A stretch of DNA of 64,000 bases, from assembly GCF_003144245.1 (NCBI RefSeq), contig NW_020289994.1:124001-188000 (forward strand), given 5' to 3'. Below, in pieces: positions 1 to 10,391 of the stretch. The position numbers and the translations under genes are program-made. How positions within the stretch are numbered: the first letter of the stretch is position 1; each line of letters opens with the position of its first letter. The DNA comes from Jaminaea rosea (taxonomy: Eukaryota; Basidiomycota; Exobasidiomycetes; Microstromatales). The notes under the pieces are model-generated. The model made no database searches. It was not told where the DNA came from and was given only the letters and a program-made list of their open reading frames with translations.

Positions 1-839
1 ACTGGCTTCTCAATGAGCGGCTGCGTGCGCGTGATGAGGACTCTACATGCGCTTGTTTCAGTGCCAAGTAAGCCAGGAAGGTCTGCAAGGAGCTTCGCGG
101 CCACGACTGCCCTGCTCACCATGGCACTGACGGCGAGCAAGTACCTCAGCTGCTGATTTTGCTATTTCGCAATGCGTTGAACTTGATTCACCAGCTCATC
201 AGCGAGTGCGAGGGCTGCAGCAGGATACATGCATGCTCGAGGAGACGAAGAAGAAGCTATTGGTGCGCTGTAAGACGACGACACGCCCTGCAACAGGGCA
301 GAGAAGAAGAACAATGACCCGTTACTGCTCTCTTGATGTGTTGTGCTGCTTACCCTCTCCGAGCTCACGCTTGGTCTACATCCAATTCGATTACTTTCTG
401 ATGGCTCAGTCCTGGGCGCGAGAGTGGTACCGAGTGCAGCTGGTCTCCGGAGAGGCAAAGCAGTGTTGAACCTGGTGGTCGGCGCTCGCGCTACGAGCTT
501 GAAGCGGAGAGACAGAGACAGGATAGCGCCAAGCTTGTCGTAGATGGCGTCACCCATCGAACTCAACCTTGCCTTTCATCGTTGCTCCTGAAGCTCACGC
601 AGATTCAGACGCTCAACTGCGCTCTGAAGCGATTGTGGCCGAGAACAGAGTATATGACGCTAAGTACAGTATTTAGAGAGGAAAGAGAGAAGAGACGCAA
701 CAAGGCGAGATAGCTACGTGAAGGATATAGGCGAGGCCAGACGATCGGAGAAAAAGAGCAAGGAGAATTTTGACGGCGAGATGAGTGGTTGTGCTTGTCT
801 GCTGGCTTTGCTCGTTTCCCCAAACGGCTTTGTACGACT
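1..839. other. left edge, no gene I can support
   Basis: No recognisable gene lies here. The longest ATG-initiated frame is a 131-codon minus-strand ORF at 162..557. Its Ser/Ala-rich translation shows no domain and overlaps equally poor plus-strand frames, so I do not call it. The stretch probably holds the 3' flank of the minus-strand gene that ends at 840. Confidence 0.4.
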
Positions 840-1934
840 TCAAGCCGCGATACTTTCTTGATCCTCCTCCTCCTCGACTGAGAGATCGCTAGGAGCCATG
901 AAGAGGTCCGGAGAGCAGCCACGCGACATGTAGGCCGCATTGATGAGGTAACAGACGAACCAGCTGGGGCCCGCCAACTTCAATGACTCGAACATTTCCT
1001 TGTCCCGCCTTGAACGGTCTTCGGATCGATACATGCGATAGTACACGTCACTAAAAGTGCCGTCACCGCATTCACAGACCCACAAGTTGATGTCCCAGCC
1101 CTCCTCTCGCCAAGGCGTTCCAAGATTGATTCCAAGCTGGACCGAGAGTTGCCCCTCAATAGCGGTGATGGCTCCAAGTCTGGCATGGTTGTGAACATCG
1201 CCGGGGACGGTAACTATGACTGATCCTCCTAAGGAGGAAGTAGCGCGTAGGCGGCAGCCTCCGTCTCGCAGACGCACCCCGATCTTGGCAAGCTTGCTAT
1301 GCGCATAGGGATGAAGATCGGCGTACACGATCAGCTCATTCCGCTTCAGCGAGGCAATTTTGCCGAGGGGAGAGAGGAAGCGACTCCAGTCTTGAGTGAT
1401 GATTTCAGCGGATCCACAGCAGGGAAGAGAGACGTCTGTGGTCTGGCTTTGGAGAACGAGGCGATAGTTGTTGAGTAGATAAGACACTTCGGCTGTTGCT
1501 GCAGCGGGCTGGCTTGCATAGCTCGTGGTGTCATTCGAGAAAAAGAGGAGCGAGGCGGGTCCATCGGGCAGGCCTTGAGCATGACCGAGGCTAAGCTCGT
1601 AGACGCCGGTGTAACGAATGAGCTCAATGTAGAGCTTGCCGCCCAGAACCTTGCCATTGATGCCCGACTTGCGCTGGATCTTCCGCCAGATGGCGTCTCG
1701 GTCCTCGGCACTGATGCCGATGAGACGGACAAGTCTGCGATTGGGAAGGTCGAGAGCCTCGCTCGAGGAAGCCGCGAAGGCGACAGATGAGGCAATGAGG
1801 GGTAGCGAGGGAAGCTTGTCTACGTACTCGATCCAGTCGATCTGGTTTTTATGGACAATGTTGAGGGAAACGCTATCAGGCGCCGAGGCCGACGCAGTGT
1901 CGCTCAGCACGCTCGCGCTGCGCTTGGGTGCCAT
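840..1934 (-). CDS. hypothetical protein, 364 aa
   Basis: I do not recognise this protein. The open frame continues upstream to about 2099 but only from a non-ATG codon. I start at the ATG at 1934, where the protein begins MAPKRSASV, a typical soluble N-terminus. No signal peptide, membrane segment or catalytic motif is visible. The chain mixes hydrophobic and charged segments like a folded cytosolic or nuclear protein, and ends in an acidic tail (SVEEEEDQES). It has no apparent intron. The next gene on the same strand starts 743 nt upstream, so the gene is monocistronic. Coding status is supported by length and by shorter competing frames. Function is unknown. Confidence 0.6.
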   Translation of the reverse strand: MAPKRSASVLSDTASASAPDSVSLNIVHKNQIDWIEYVDKLPSLPLIASSVAFAASSSEALDLPNRRLVRLIGISAEDRDAIWRKIQRKSGINGKVLGGKLYIELIRYTGVYELSLGHAQGLPDGPASLLFFSNDTTSYASQPAAATAEVSYLLNNYRLVLQSQTTDVSLPCCGSAEIITQDWSRFLSPLGKIASLKRNELIVYADLHPYAHSKLAKIGVRLRDGGCRLRATSSLGGSVIVTVPGDVHNHARLGAITAIEGQLSVQLGINLGTPWREEGWDINLWVCECGDGTFSDVYYRMYRSEDRSRRDKEMFESLKLAGPSWFVCYLINAAYMSRGCSPDLFMAPSDLSVEEEEDQESIAA

Positions 1935-2676
1935 TTTTGACGGTTGGACGCGAGGGAGCAAGGGAATGAGGGATCCTGGGATTGAAGAGGCGTGCCACCA
2001 AAGGCAGTCGGTGGACCTGCCACTGAAGGCAGTCAATGAAGCTGCGAATCTGAGTCGGAGTAGAGAGTGATTGAAGGAAAGGTCAAAGAGGGGACGCAAA
2101 GAAGCGAGGCAGCGTCAGCCGTGCTTTGATTCTGGCTCGCGTACTGATCGTCGCGGGCCGGAAGTGGCTTCGAGCGCTGAAGCAAGGCGTTGTCGAAGCC
2201 GCCGCCTGATCTCCACCTCTCCTCAGCCCATTCTTTGCCCCGAGACCTTTCGAGGTCTCTAGGCCTCGCCGAAGCCTCTTCTGCAGTAGATGGTCACTGA
2301 AGATTCAGAGCTCTGCCATCAGCCAACACCTTCCGTGCTCGTAGTGAGCGTAGCGGCCACTTCTGCGCCCTCACAGCAGTATTTCCGACGACATCAGTCT
2401 CGTCAAGTCAACGATGCTCATATCCTCTGTCTATCCTCGTTCGCCTCTCCTTCCAATCCTGGTCTCAGCAGCGTTCGCCTCTCCTTCCATTCGTGGTCTC
2501 AGCAGTAGCCTACCGCTGCGGCCCTTTCAGCTTGGCCCAAAACTGGCTTTCCAAGAGAGACAATGTTGGATTCATCTTTCACGGCTGCAAAGGACAGGAA
2601 TACGCTGGCTTTTGAGAGCTTTGATGCTGCTGGGCGCGGCTACAACTTTGGTCCAGAAGAGAGCGGACACGCACAG
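1935..2676. other. intergenic, 742 nt
   Basis: This is the presumed promoter and 5' leader of the 840..1934 gene plus the 3' flank of the next one. Small plus-strand ORFs (for example 2414..2749) are composition artefacts. The only structure seen is a 34-nt tandem duplication, listed separately. Confidence 0.5.
2438..2505. repeat. 34-nt tandem duplication
   Basis: Two adjacent 34-nt copies (2438..2471 and 2472..2505) begin CGTTCGCCTCTCCTTCCA and end GGTCTCAGCAG. They differ at two positions in the middle. The repeat is noncoding and pyrimidine-rich, so replication slippage is the simplest origin. Confidence 0.8.
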
Positions 2677-3369
2677 CTATGCCTCATTGCCCCATCTCCT
2701 AAAGGTCACCGGCTTCCCATTCTCATCACAGCCACTCAGCATTGCGTAATCGTCCGACAGCTCCTGACGATCAGGCCCCGTCATCTTCATGATGAAGTCG
2801 CCTGAGTGTCCTGCGTTGTAGTACAGCACACGCACGGGCACGTACTGGCCCGCGGCAAAGTACTTCTCCACAACGCCTGCGCCCTGTTCAAAGTCACCTG
2901 CGTCGATGCGCTGGTAGAAGAAGCTGTCGTCTTGATTGCCGTTGGTGTACCCAGCGTACGCCGCCTCGCTGCCTAGCCACACGCGGACTCTGTCGATGAC
3001 TCCGCTGAAGGCAAAGGAGTAGCGACCGCTCTGAGGGACAAGTAGGTAGGCGCGATGCTGCATGGCGAAGCTGTTGCTCGCGTTGAGAGTATCGTCGGTC
3101 CACCCAGGCACGGCGATCCAGCCAATGGAGGGCGATGTGCCGTTCTCTTTGGGTCGGCGCGTTTGAAGCGTAGAGGCATCTTCAAGACCTGTGAATGGGC
3201 CGGAGTAAGAGGCCCATTGCCAGCCTGGCGAGGGGTTGCAAGCGGGGACGGGCAGGGGTACCGGATGGATGGAGCTCGGTAACGGGATGCGAGGGAAGGT
3301 AGTAGTGAGCAAAGGTGCGACGCCGCTGAGGCTGATGGCCAGGAGGGCGAGCGTGGAGAGGAGCTGCAT
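2677..3369 (-). CDS. secreted GLEYA/PA14-like adhesin-type protein
   Basis: The 230-aa protein starts at the ATG at 3369. The frame is open for 20 more codons upstream, but this Met begins an obvious signal peptide (MQLLSTLALLAISLSG). The rest resembles the GLEYA lectin-like beta-sandwich of fungal surface adhesins. It has a Trp-rich start (WQWASYSGPF), an aromatic core around VWLGSEAAYAGYTNGN, a QYVPVRVLYYNAG strand typical of the family's ligand-binding edge, and a single late Cys. GLEYA domains normally cap larger GPI-anchored adhesins and bind glycans. Here there is no repeat stalk and no GPI signal, so it is probably a freely secreted or weakly bound lectin. Assignment rests on pattern recognition, not on a search. 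Confidence 0.75.
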   Translation of the reverse strand: MQLLSTLALLAISLSGVAPLLTTTFPRIPLPSSIHPVPLPVPACNPSPGWQWASYSGPFTGLEDASTLQTRRPKENGTSPSIGWIAVPGWTDDTLNASNSFAMQHRAYLLVPQSGRYSFAFSGVIDRVRVWLGSEAAYAGYTNGNQDDSFFYQRIDAGDFEQGAGVVEKYFAAGQYVPVRVLYYNAGHSGDFIMKMTGPDRQELSDDYAMLSGCDENGKPVTFRRWGNEA

Positions 3370-4404
3370 GGTGATAGTGTTGGCGGCGAACTTGATTGAG
3401 GGTGTCGAGGAGCATGCGCAATGCCCCAATCTTATAAGGACAGTGAGCGCCAGCTCGCCTCGCTAAATTGAATGCATGGGTGCTTGGCCTGTCCCAGAAA
3501 TGCCACTTGGCCTCTGCGAGCTCTTTCAGCCTGCCCGTTTGGAAGAAGTAAGGCAGGTCCCTGCGACACAAGGTCAAGATGAACGAAGGCAAAGCCTCAC
3601 TCTCAAAGAACGACCATGGCGATGAGGATTTGTGCGGGCGAAGCTACCGAGCGCTCTGCCTCCGTTATGGTTCGCTACAGACTGAGATCGGACCAGACGT
3701 CTCATTGTTGGCCTTGACGGGCAGCTCTATCTATCCCGCTTGCCTCATCTGCGGTGTCGGACTGGCTCAAAAGTGTCTTTGAGCTTGATCAGAGACACGA
3801 TTTTGAGGATAAGCTTTGGACCCTGATGCTGTTTCTAGAGCCTGAGCGTGGGACGAACTTGACGACCAAGTCTGGCGCCGAGTGAGCTCTGCTAGTCTTG
3901 CCATGTCATTCAGAAGGTAGCTTGGGAAGTCGCAGTGATGGGGGACGGCTCAAGACTTCGACATCGTAACCACAGATGAGTGCTTCACAGGTCTCCCCAA
4001 AGCATAAGAGTCGAATTATCCGATCTGTGCTAGCGTTGCCCCTGCCGACGCTCAGCATTCGACTCAGCGATTGCGATGACACATGGATCCTCAGTCAGGC
4101 CCACTCGGGCCATCGATACCGGAGGGCAAGAGGTGGGAAGTAATGTTACGACGATGTCGTGGTGATGCTCGCGAGTAATCTTACAGGCCACGACTGCAAC
4201 ACGGCCCCGCCAGCCGAGAAGCTGCGACTGGGCGGCCAAACCAGGACCGTCTTTGCCGGTTCTGCGGCCTCTGCTCTCTCGATCAGGTGGAGGCAGGCGG
4301 TCCGTGCCCAACGGCCGTGAGCGTTGTGGCTACAAGAAGGCGCATTCGAAGCCACCCATTCTTCCTTTCCATCCCACCATCTCACCATCGCCACACACAC
4401 CGAC
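3370..4404. other. divergent intergenic region, about 1 kb
   Basis: The region separates the minus-strand GLEYA gene from the plus-strand aldo-keto reductase and must hold both promoters. The right end, just before the ATG at 4405, is CA-rich and pyrimidine-rich like a yeast-type leader. Overlapping short ORFs on both strands show no protein-like features. Confidence 0.5.
3431..3437 (-). promoter_or_regulatory. TATA-like box of the GLEYA gene
   Basis: On the minus strand the sequence reads CCTTATAAG, about 65 nt upstream of the ATG at 3369. That is a plausible TATA position for a regulated secreted-protein gene. It is a single short match, so confidence is modest. Confidence 0.35.
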
Positions 4405-5509
4405 ATGACATCTGCCGCCTCCAACCTCCGCCCATTCCCCTCGTCCAAGGTTCAGGGCTCGATCCCTATCGCTGCCCTTGGATACGGCGCAATGGGTCTT
4501 CACGCCTTCTACGGTCAGCCCCGCTCTGACGAGGAAACCTTCGAGGTCCTTGACTCGCTGGTCAAAAATTCGCCCCAGCTCCCAGTCATGGTCGACACGT
4601 CGGACGTCTACACCACCACGCCAGGAAATGGCGACAATGAGCGAGCCATCGGCCGCTGGCTAGCCAAGGACCCTCAGAACAGGAATAAAGTATTCCTCGC
4701 TACAAAATTCGCCTTCGCACCTGACCGCTCTCTCGCCACTTCAGCGGAGGACGCCAAGAAAGCCAACAAGGCTAGTCTGGAGCGACTCGGCGTCGACTAC
4801 GTGGACCTGTATTACGCTCATCGCCCTGACCGCAGCGTAGGCGTGGAAGACACCTTCAAGGGTCTCAAAGCGCTCAAAGACGCGGGCAAAACCAAATTTG
4901 TTGGCTGCTCAGAGTACAGCCTCGAGGTGAGCAATGGCGATTGTTCCGAGTGCTTCGTCGGCGCATTCTGACCTCCGTCTATCGCTTTTTCAGGAGCTCA
5001 AAACTGCCAACAGCATCGTCCACGTCGATGCCTATCAGATTGAGGCCTCCCCCTGGACTCCCGAGGTCTTCACCAACGGCCTCGCCGCATGGTGCGAGGA
5101 GAACGGCACTGCCCTCGTCCCTTACTCGCCCCTTGGACGTGGCTTCCTCGGTGGTCGCTTTAACAAGCCTGAGGACATCCCAGAAGACGACTTCCGCCGC
5201 CACAGCGAGCGCTTCCAGGGCGAACACTTCAAGAAGAACATGAAGCTCGTCGACGATCTCAAGGCCCTTGGGCAGAAGAAGAATGGAGCTACGGCGGCGC
5301 AGGTCTGCTTGGCTTGGCTCATGGCGCAAGGCGACAACATCTTCCCTATCCCCGGCACCACGAACGTCGGCAGGCTGCAGGAGAACTTGGGTGCTGCCAA
5401 GGTGGAGTTGAGCAAGGAAGAGGTGGCCGAGATTACCAAGGTTGTAGCTAGCTTCAACGTCAGCGGGGAGCGATACCCTGCTGCGTTCGCCGGTGCGCTT
5501 GCCTTCTAA
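4405..5509 (+). CDS. aldo-keto reductase (AKR13/YakC-like), 345 aa
   Basis: There are two exons, 4405..4926 and 4994..5509, joined across a 67-nt GTGAGC…TTTTTCAG intron that restores the frame exactly. The protein is a TIM-barrel NADPH-dependent oxidoreductase. The catalytic tetrad is visible: Asp64 and Tyr69 (VDTSDVY), Lys101 (LATKF) and His139 (YYAHRPD). The nucleotide-binding end (PIPGTTNVGRLQENLGA) closes the barrel. The length is usual for the family. The substrate is not predictable; relatives reduce aldehydes, ketones or pyridoxal. It lies divergent from the GLEYA gene and convergent with the tyrosine phosphatase, 104 nt away. Confidence 0.9.
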
Positions 5510-5613
5510 GCGCGAGGACGACGCTATCCTCATACCACGCTCTGTCTCTCAAAATCCACATCATGATTCATCTGTAGCATCGCATTTGGTATTAGCGTGA
5601 CACTCTCCCATGC

Positions 5614-6536
5614 TCAGAGCTGCGAAGCGACGTGCTGCGGGACCTTCAGGCCCAGCTCCTTCTCGAGGAATGCGCGCGAGTAGCGAACGCACTGCTCGTA
5701 GGTGCTCTGGAAACCCGAGCCGCCGATGCCGTAGTAGGGGTCGTAGATGGGCTTGCCGTCGTCGCTGCGGGCGTGAGAGCGGAGGGAAGACCAGTGTTAG
5801 GAAAAGAGGATGGACGAGAAGGAGGAGAAGAAGCGAGCTTACAAATGACCGAAGAGAAAGACCCTGAGCGAGGAGACAGAGGAGGGCGATGAGCATACAG
5901 GGGGCATAAGGTCGGAGCACGGCTCTCACCTTGCTTTTGAGCTCTTTGGCTGCATCCGTTGCAGGTTGGAGACATTGTTAGAGTCCCTGTCAGAGCAGAC
6001 GAGCTGATCAGCAACCGAGAGGAAGTGGGCCTCGACTGTATGGCGCACTCACATCCCAAAGATGTAATCGAATCGGCTGAAGTCCTCCTTAGTCACCGCT
6101 CGAGCTAGACAGTTGACGGGAATGCCCTTCTTGTTCAAGACGGCTACCGTTCTGCGGCCGGGAGGCAGCTAGCTTCCATCAGCAGAGTTCACCCTTGGCC
6201 ATCATGTCCTCGTCTTGCGCGCCCTCTCACCTCTCATCCGGCTCCTCCCCCTCATGGTAGGCCCCAGTCCCACATGAGTCGATGGTGGCAAAGCGAGACT
6301 TGAGCCCAGCCTTGTCCACGGTATGGGCGAAAACGGCTTCTGCCATAGGTGAGCGGCAGATGTTGCCTAGCAGAGGAGCGGTGGGCAAGAGGTCAGCAAG
6401 GAGCTGCGACGATGAGCCACGTCTGAGCGCTCCCTCTCGCAGCACAGCTGGCAAGCATTTCGACGCTACACTCACCCAGACAGCAGAATAGCACGCTGAT
6501 TCTCTCTCCATCGTCGCTCCTTGTCGCAGGTGCCAT
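5614..6536 (-). CDS. LTP1: low-molecular-weight protein tyrosine phosphatase, 167 aa
   Basis: I assembled five exons: 6476..6536, 6231..6366, 6053..6151, 5930..5986 and 5614..5764. All introns are GT–AG (mostly GTGAGT/GTGAGA) and every junction keeps the frame. The P-loop CLGNICRS (Cys19–x5–Arg25) is split by intron 1 inside the Gly codon. The general acid is Asp126 in DPYYG. The SCGTGAYHEGEEPDER block is also typical. The enzyme hydrolyses phosphotyrosine and small aryl phosphates in the cytosol. At 167 residues it is full length. Five exons in under 1 kb make it the most intron-dense gene here. It is divergent from CDC7. The symbol follows the yeast orthologue. Confidence 0.92.
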
Positions 6537-6867
6537 CCTGATCAGCTCCTTGCGTTACGAAAGTGAATGAGTGAAGTGGAGCCGCTGCTCGATCATCCTT
6601 GCTCTCAGTCCGCCTCAGCGTCGTCGCCGTCGCCGTCGTCACAGTCGGACCTTGAATTCTTTGGAACGCGTCAATTCGCGCCTGGATGAAATGGAATTGG
6701 GCGGGGCGAGCGAGGCAGGGAAAGGCAGACGTCGAGCGAGACCAACACACACGCTTCGAGTCGACGTCACTCGCCTTTGCTTCCTTGTCATCACTTTTCA
6801 TCTCAACCAGCCGTCCCAGCACATACGCGACGCACGCGCCACACTTGACACGGCTTGGTGGCGTGCA
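6537..6867. promoter_or_regulatory. bidirectional promoter, LTP1 / CDC7
   Basis: A 331-nt spacer separates two divergent start codons and must serve both genes. It contains a run of CGTCGCCGTCGC repeats near 6612..6635. I see no TATA box. Confidence 0.45.
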
Positions 6868-8728
6868 ATGACCATCGACCCAGCTCTCAGCCAGAAAGAG
6901 GGCAACAACAGCATGCCACCCGACCTCGACAACGCCGAGGGCGGTGATCGCGAGATGGTCCCGCGTGAAGCCGGCCCCACTGATGGTGGCAATGAGTACG
7001 TCCAGCAGTGGCAGCAACAGGTCTTCGATGATGCAGGACAAGGATCACCGGCTCCCCTCACCGGCGCATCGGGAGAAGAAGAGGATGAACAGCTTGGCGA
7101 CACCAGTTCTGAGCAGAGGCAGTTGACTGATGCCGCCGACGCTGAGGCCATGGAGCGCGAGAATGAGGTGAGTGGGTGCCGCGATCTCCGCAAAAGATCT
7201 CCTTGTAGCTGATTGTCTACCCATCCACAGGAACGTCTCGCCTTTGAAGAAGAGGTACGCTGGATGGAAGACACCATCGAGGGCTTGTGCGCCTATCAGA
7301 TCAAGTCTCGCATTGGAGAGGGTGAGCGGGCGCGAGACCTAAGCACCATCAAGCAACCCCCACTCACCAATCTTTGCTCCTTCTCTTCTCGCACAGGCAC
7401 CTTCTCGACCGTCTACAAAGCCCTCGACGTGCACCACGACTGGTACGACAACTCGCAATGGACTCATCACACCCCTCGTCCACCCCGCATCGCCCCCAAT
7501 GGCGACCTCGTCAACACCAAGGTCTACGTCGCTCTCAAGCGCATCTACGTTACTTCCTCTCCAGAGCGCATCTTGAACGAGCTCGAGATCATCGAAGAGC
7601 TCAGAGAGTGCCCGCACATCTCGTACTTGGTCACCGCCTTTAGGACCGAGGATCAGGTCGTTGCGGTGATGCCCTACAGCAAGCATGATGACTTCAAGGT
7701 GAGAGCGCGCGCGTGAGCTTCGCGGGTACCGCTCGCCATGCTGACCACACGCCGTTCGTCAGGACTTCTATCGCTCCCTCCCCCTCTCAGGCATCAAGTC
7801 TTACTTCCGCTGCCTCTTCAACGCGCTCGCCTCAACCCACGCCATCAACGTCGTCCATCGAGACGTCAAGCCTGCCAACTTCCTCTTCGATCCACGCACG
7901 GGTCACGGGGTCCTCTGCGACTTTGGACTGGCAGAGCGCTTCGACCCTCGAGACTGGAAGGGTAAATGCCACCACACCTGCCCCACCGCGGAGAGGCCTA
8001 GGGGAACGGTAGCGATCAACAAGGAGACGTACAGCGTGCATACGCAGCCGGGAGGTGAACTAGCCAGGCAGGTTGGCACGCCTCAAGGATCGAGCGCGCG
8101 CAAGGGCTCCTCGACGCCATCAAGCATGGGACCTCCGCAAAAGGTTGAGCGCGTCGGCGTACGCGAGAATGATCCTCGTCAAGGTGTACGTGCCAATCGA
8201 GCGGGCACTCGCGGCTTCCGTGCTCCCGAAGTCCTTCTCAAGTGTCAAGACCAAACTGCCGCTCTCGACGTCTGGTCTGCCGGAATCGTCTTGCTCGCTT
8301 TCCTCACAAAGCGCTTCCCTCTTTTCAACGCCAACAACGACACCGAGGCTCTACTGGAGTTGATGGTCGTCTTTGGCAAGAGCAAGCTGAGTCGCTGTGC
8401 TCTGCTACACAATAGGACGTGGCATTGTACTGTGCCTGTAGAGAGGCCCGAGGTACGTGACACGCCGCGGCTTTCCACTTGCCACTTCGCCATCAAGCTG
8501 ACTCCTCTGACCCCTGCGCTGCCACAGGGCTACCGTGTCACCGAGTTCGTCGAAAAGCTCAACCCTTCGATCCTGGCCGCGCCAGAGGGTCATCCAGACC
8601 CACAGGGCTACGACAACGACATCAAGATGGCGATGGATCTCTGCCGCGTTTGCTTGCATGTCGACGTGACGCGCAGGTGGACTGCGGAGGAGTGCTTGGA
8701 TCACGGATTCCTAGTTGAGAATGAGTGA
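6868..8728 (+). CDS. CDC7: Cdc7 family kinase (DDK catalytic subunit), 527 aa
   Basis: Five exons: 6868..7167, 7231..7321, 7397..7698, 7763..8452 and 8528..8728, all GT–AG. Cdc7 with Dbf4 phosphorylates Mcm2–7 to fire replication origins. The kinase core is clear: a glycine-loop segment at the exon 2/3 junction (RIGEGTFSTVYKA), Lys near 178 (VALKRI), HRDVKPANFLF near 263, DFGLAERF near 284, and GTRGFRAPEVL. Between DFG and APE sits a long insert of about 80–90 residues, the hallmark of this family. The first 100 residues are acidic and disordered. Intron 4 is 75 nt and open in frame, so its retention would insert 25 residues without a stop. That splice is supported by normal donor and acceptor sites and by family alignment. 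Confidence 0.9.
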
Positions 8729-9223
8729 GGAGAGAGGTCGAAAGAGCAGAGGCCGGGCGTGCAGGAGAATAGCGCAGAACGGCAAGCCGAAGAAGAGGTC
8801 GGCTCAACAAGAGCATCAACAAGCAGAGGAGCAATCCTCAGCAATACCATCAACGCATCGCCACGAAGCTCAGCACGGCAAGAAGAAGAGCACCACAACA
8901 ACCGCCTCCGCCACAACGTCCCATCATCACCATGTAGCACTACGTAGCCTCGGGTCCCGCCTTAATCACAGACAGAGACAAGCGAGCGGCAAAGCAGCAA
9001 GAGCAACAGCAGCGATGCCTTCGTCGTCGTCCCCATCATCACTGTCCTTTCTTTGTCACCTAGCAAGCATATACCAAGTACAATCATCCTCGAGCGCAGA
9101 GCCTGAGAAGTGGTGTGTGTATCATTTTGAACAGTAGAGACGAGTCGTGACAGTTCGGGCAGAGATTGAGAGGGACTATAGCGTCCAGCTGCTCGGCCCC
9201 TCGTTCGATCACAGTCGCTCGTT
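8729..9223. other. convergent 3' intergenic, 495 nt
   Basis: The region lies between the stops of CDC7 (plus) and the Mam33-type gene (minus). It is A- and CA-rich, with CATCATCACCA and AGCAGCA-like low-complexity stretches, and probably serves as 3' UTR for both. No gene is seen. Confidence 0.5.
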
Positions 9224-10131
9224 TCACGCATCGACCCACTTCTTGACGCTGTCCAACCAAGTGCAGTACTCTGTGGCAGCAAAGGGCAAGGCAATGTCAG
9301 CTCTGCGTGTCGTCCTCTCACCATCGCGCTCCGCTCACCCTTCTGCTCCTTCCACTCGGCGAAGAGCGGGACGAACAAGGCCAGATCATCATCGATGCCC
9401 CTCTCCTCGAGGTAGCCCTGGAAATGCTCCTGCAGTGCGTCATCGAGAGTAGGGAATTGCGGGCCAATGTAGAGCCCCCTGCGCTTCCAGTCCGCCTCGG
9501 CGGTCAGCTCCGTAGCCAACTTGGAGTCCTGATAGAAGGAGATGTTCTCGATGGTGAAGGTGCCAGACTCGGCTTGAGCGTCAATTGTCAGCGCTCCGAG
9601 CGGGCTGGGCTTGGTGATAGTGATCGCGCATCGAACAGGGAGGGCGGGCTCATTTCCCTCCCCTTCGCCATCTGATTCCCCATTGTCCTCTCTACCAGAA
9701 GAGCCACCCTCTTCTGCGTCATCCATACCATCCTCTTCTACCTGCGCATCAATATCCCCAATACTGAACAAGACACGAATCTTCTCGTTGCCAAATTCCC
9801 GCTCGAGGCAGATCTCATCTGAACCGCGCACATCTTGGATGGTCCATGTGTTGGTGGACTTGAAGTCACGCAACCAGTCGGGCTCTTCGGCACCTTGTGA
9901 GGCTGAGTTCTCTTGCTCGTAGGAAAGCTCTTGAGCGAGGCGAGAGGAAAGCTCGGCGTCTGTTGTGCCTGAGCCTAGACGGGTGGGCGTGGTGGAGAAG
10001 GGACGGGGAGCAATCGCGCGAGACTTGGCGGCGGTGAGCACGCTGCGCTGGGCGAGGTTGCGAGCCAAGGTCGGGGCTGCGACTGCTCGTCGAGCAGCGC
10101 TCGTGGCGTGGGCGCGGATAAGGGAGGCCAT
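9224..10131 (-). CDS. MAM33: mitochondrial p32/gC1qBP family protein (Mam33-like), 279 aa
   Basis: Two exons, 9339..10131 and 9224..9270, are joined across a 68-nt intron (GTGAGCGG…GCCACAG). Without it the frame runs on into an unrelated tail; with it the protein ends WLDSVKKWVDA, as this family should. Residues 1–45 form an Arg/Ala-rich mitochondrial presequence. The doughnut-forming MAM33 domain follows, with a long acidic loop (about residues 130–165). Mam33/p32 is an acidic trimeric matrix protein that supports mitochondrial ribosome and OXPHOS biogenesis. The start at 10131 is chosen for the presequence. It is divergent from the TFIIF gene, with 260 nt between starts. Confidence 0.88.
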
Positions 10132-10391
10132 GTCGTCGTCGTCGTCGTTGTGGTGTTGGCTGTGATTAGAAGATGGCAACCGACAAAATGCTCCTCTCGT
10201 CTCGACGTCGACGCCCTGTTCCGTCCACTTCGAGAGCCGCGCATCTACTCGCGAGTCGCGGCGAGTGGCGGCCAGGCAGAGCGGAGCGACTTGGTCGGGC
10301 GGCGGACGGATCACTTGAGCTCGAGACGAGAGACATTGGCTTTCACTTCGCTTGAGTTACCATCCTCATCTTGGCCACCGCTCGCTGCGCA
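10132..10391. promoter_or_regulatory. bidirectional promoter, MAM33 / TFG1
   Basis: A 260-nt spacer lies between divergent ATGs. Just upstream of the MAM33 ATG is a GTCGTCGTC/GTTGTGGTG tract. No TATA box is seen. Confidence 0.4.

Noticed and set aside
2438-2505. CRISPR-like or integrase-related repeat
   Set aside because: Two adjacent copies without spacers in a eukaryotic intergenic region; simple tandem duplication explains it.
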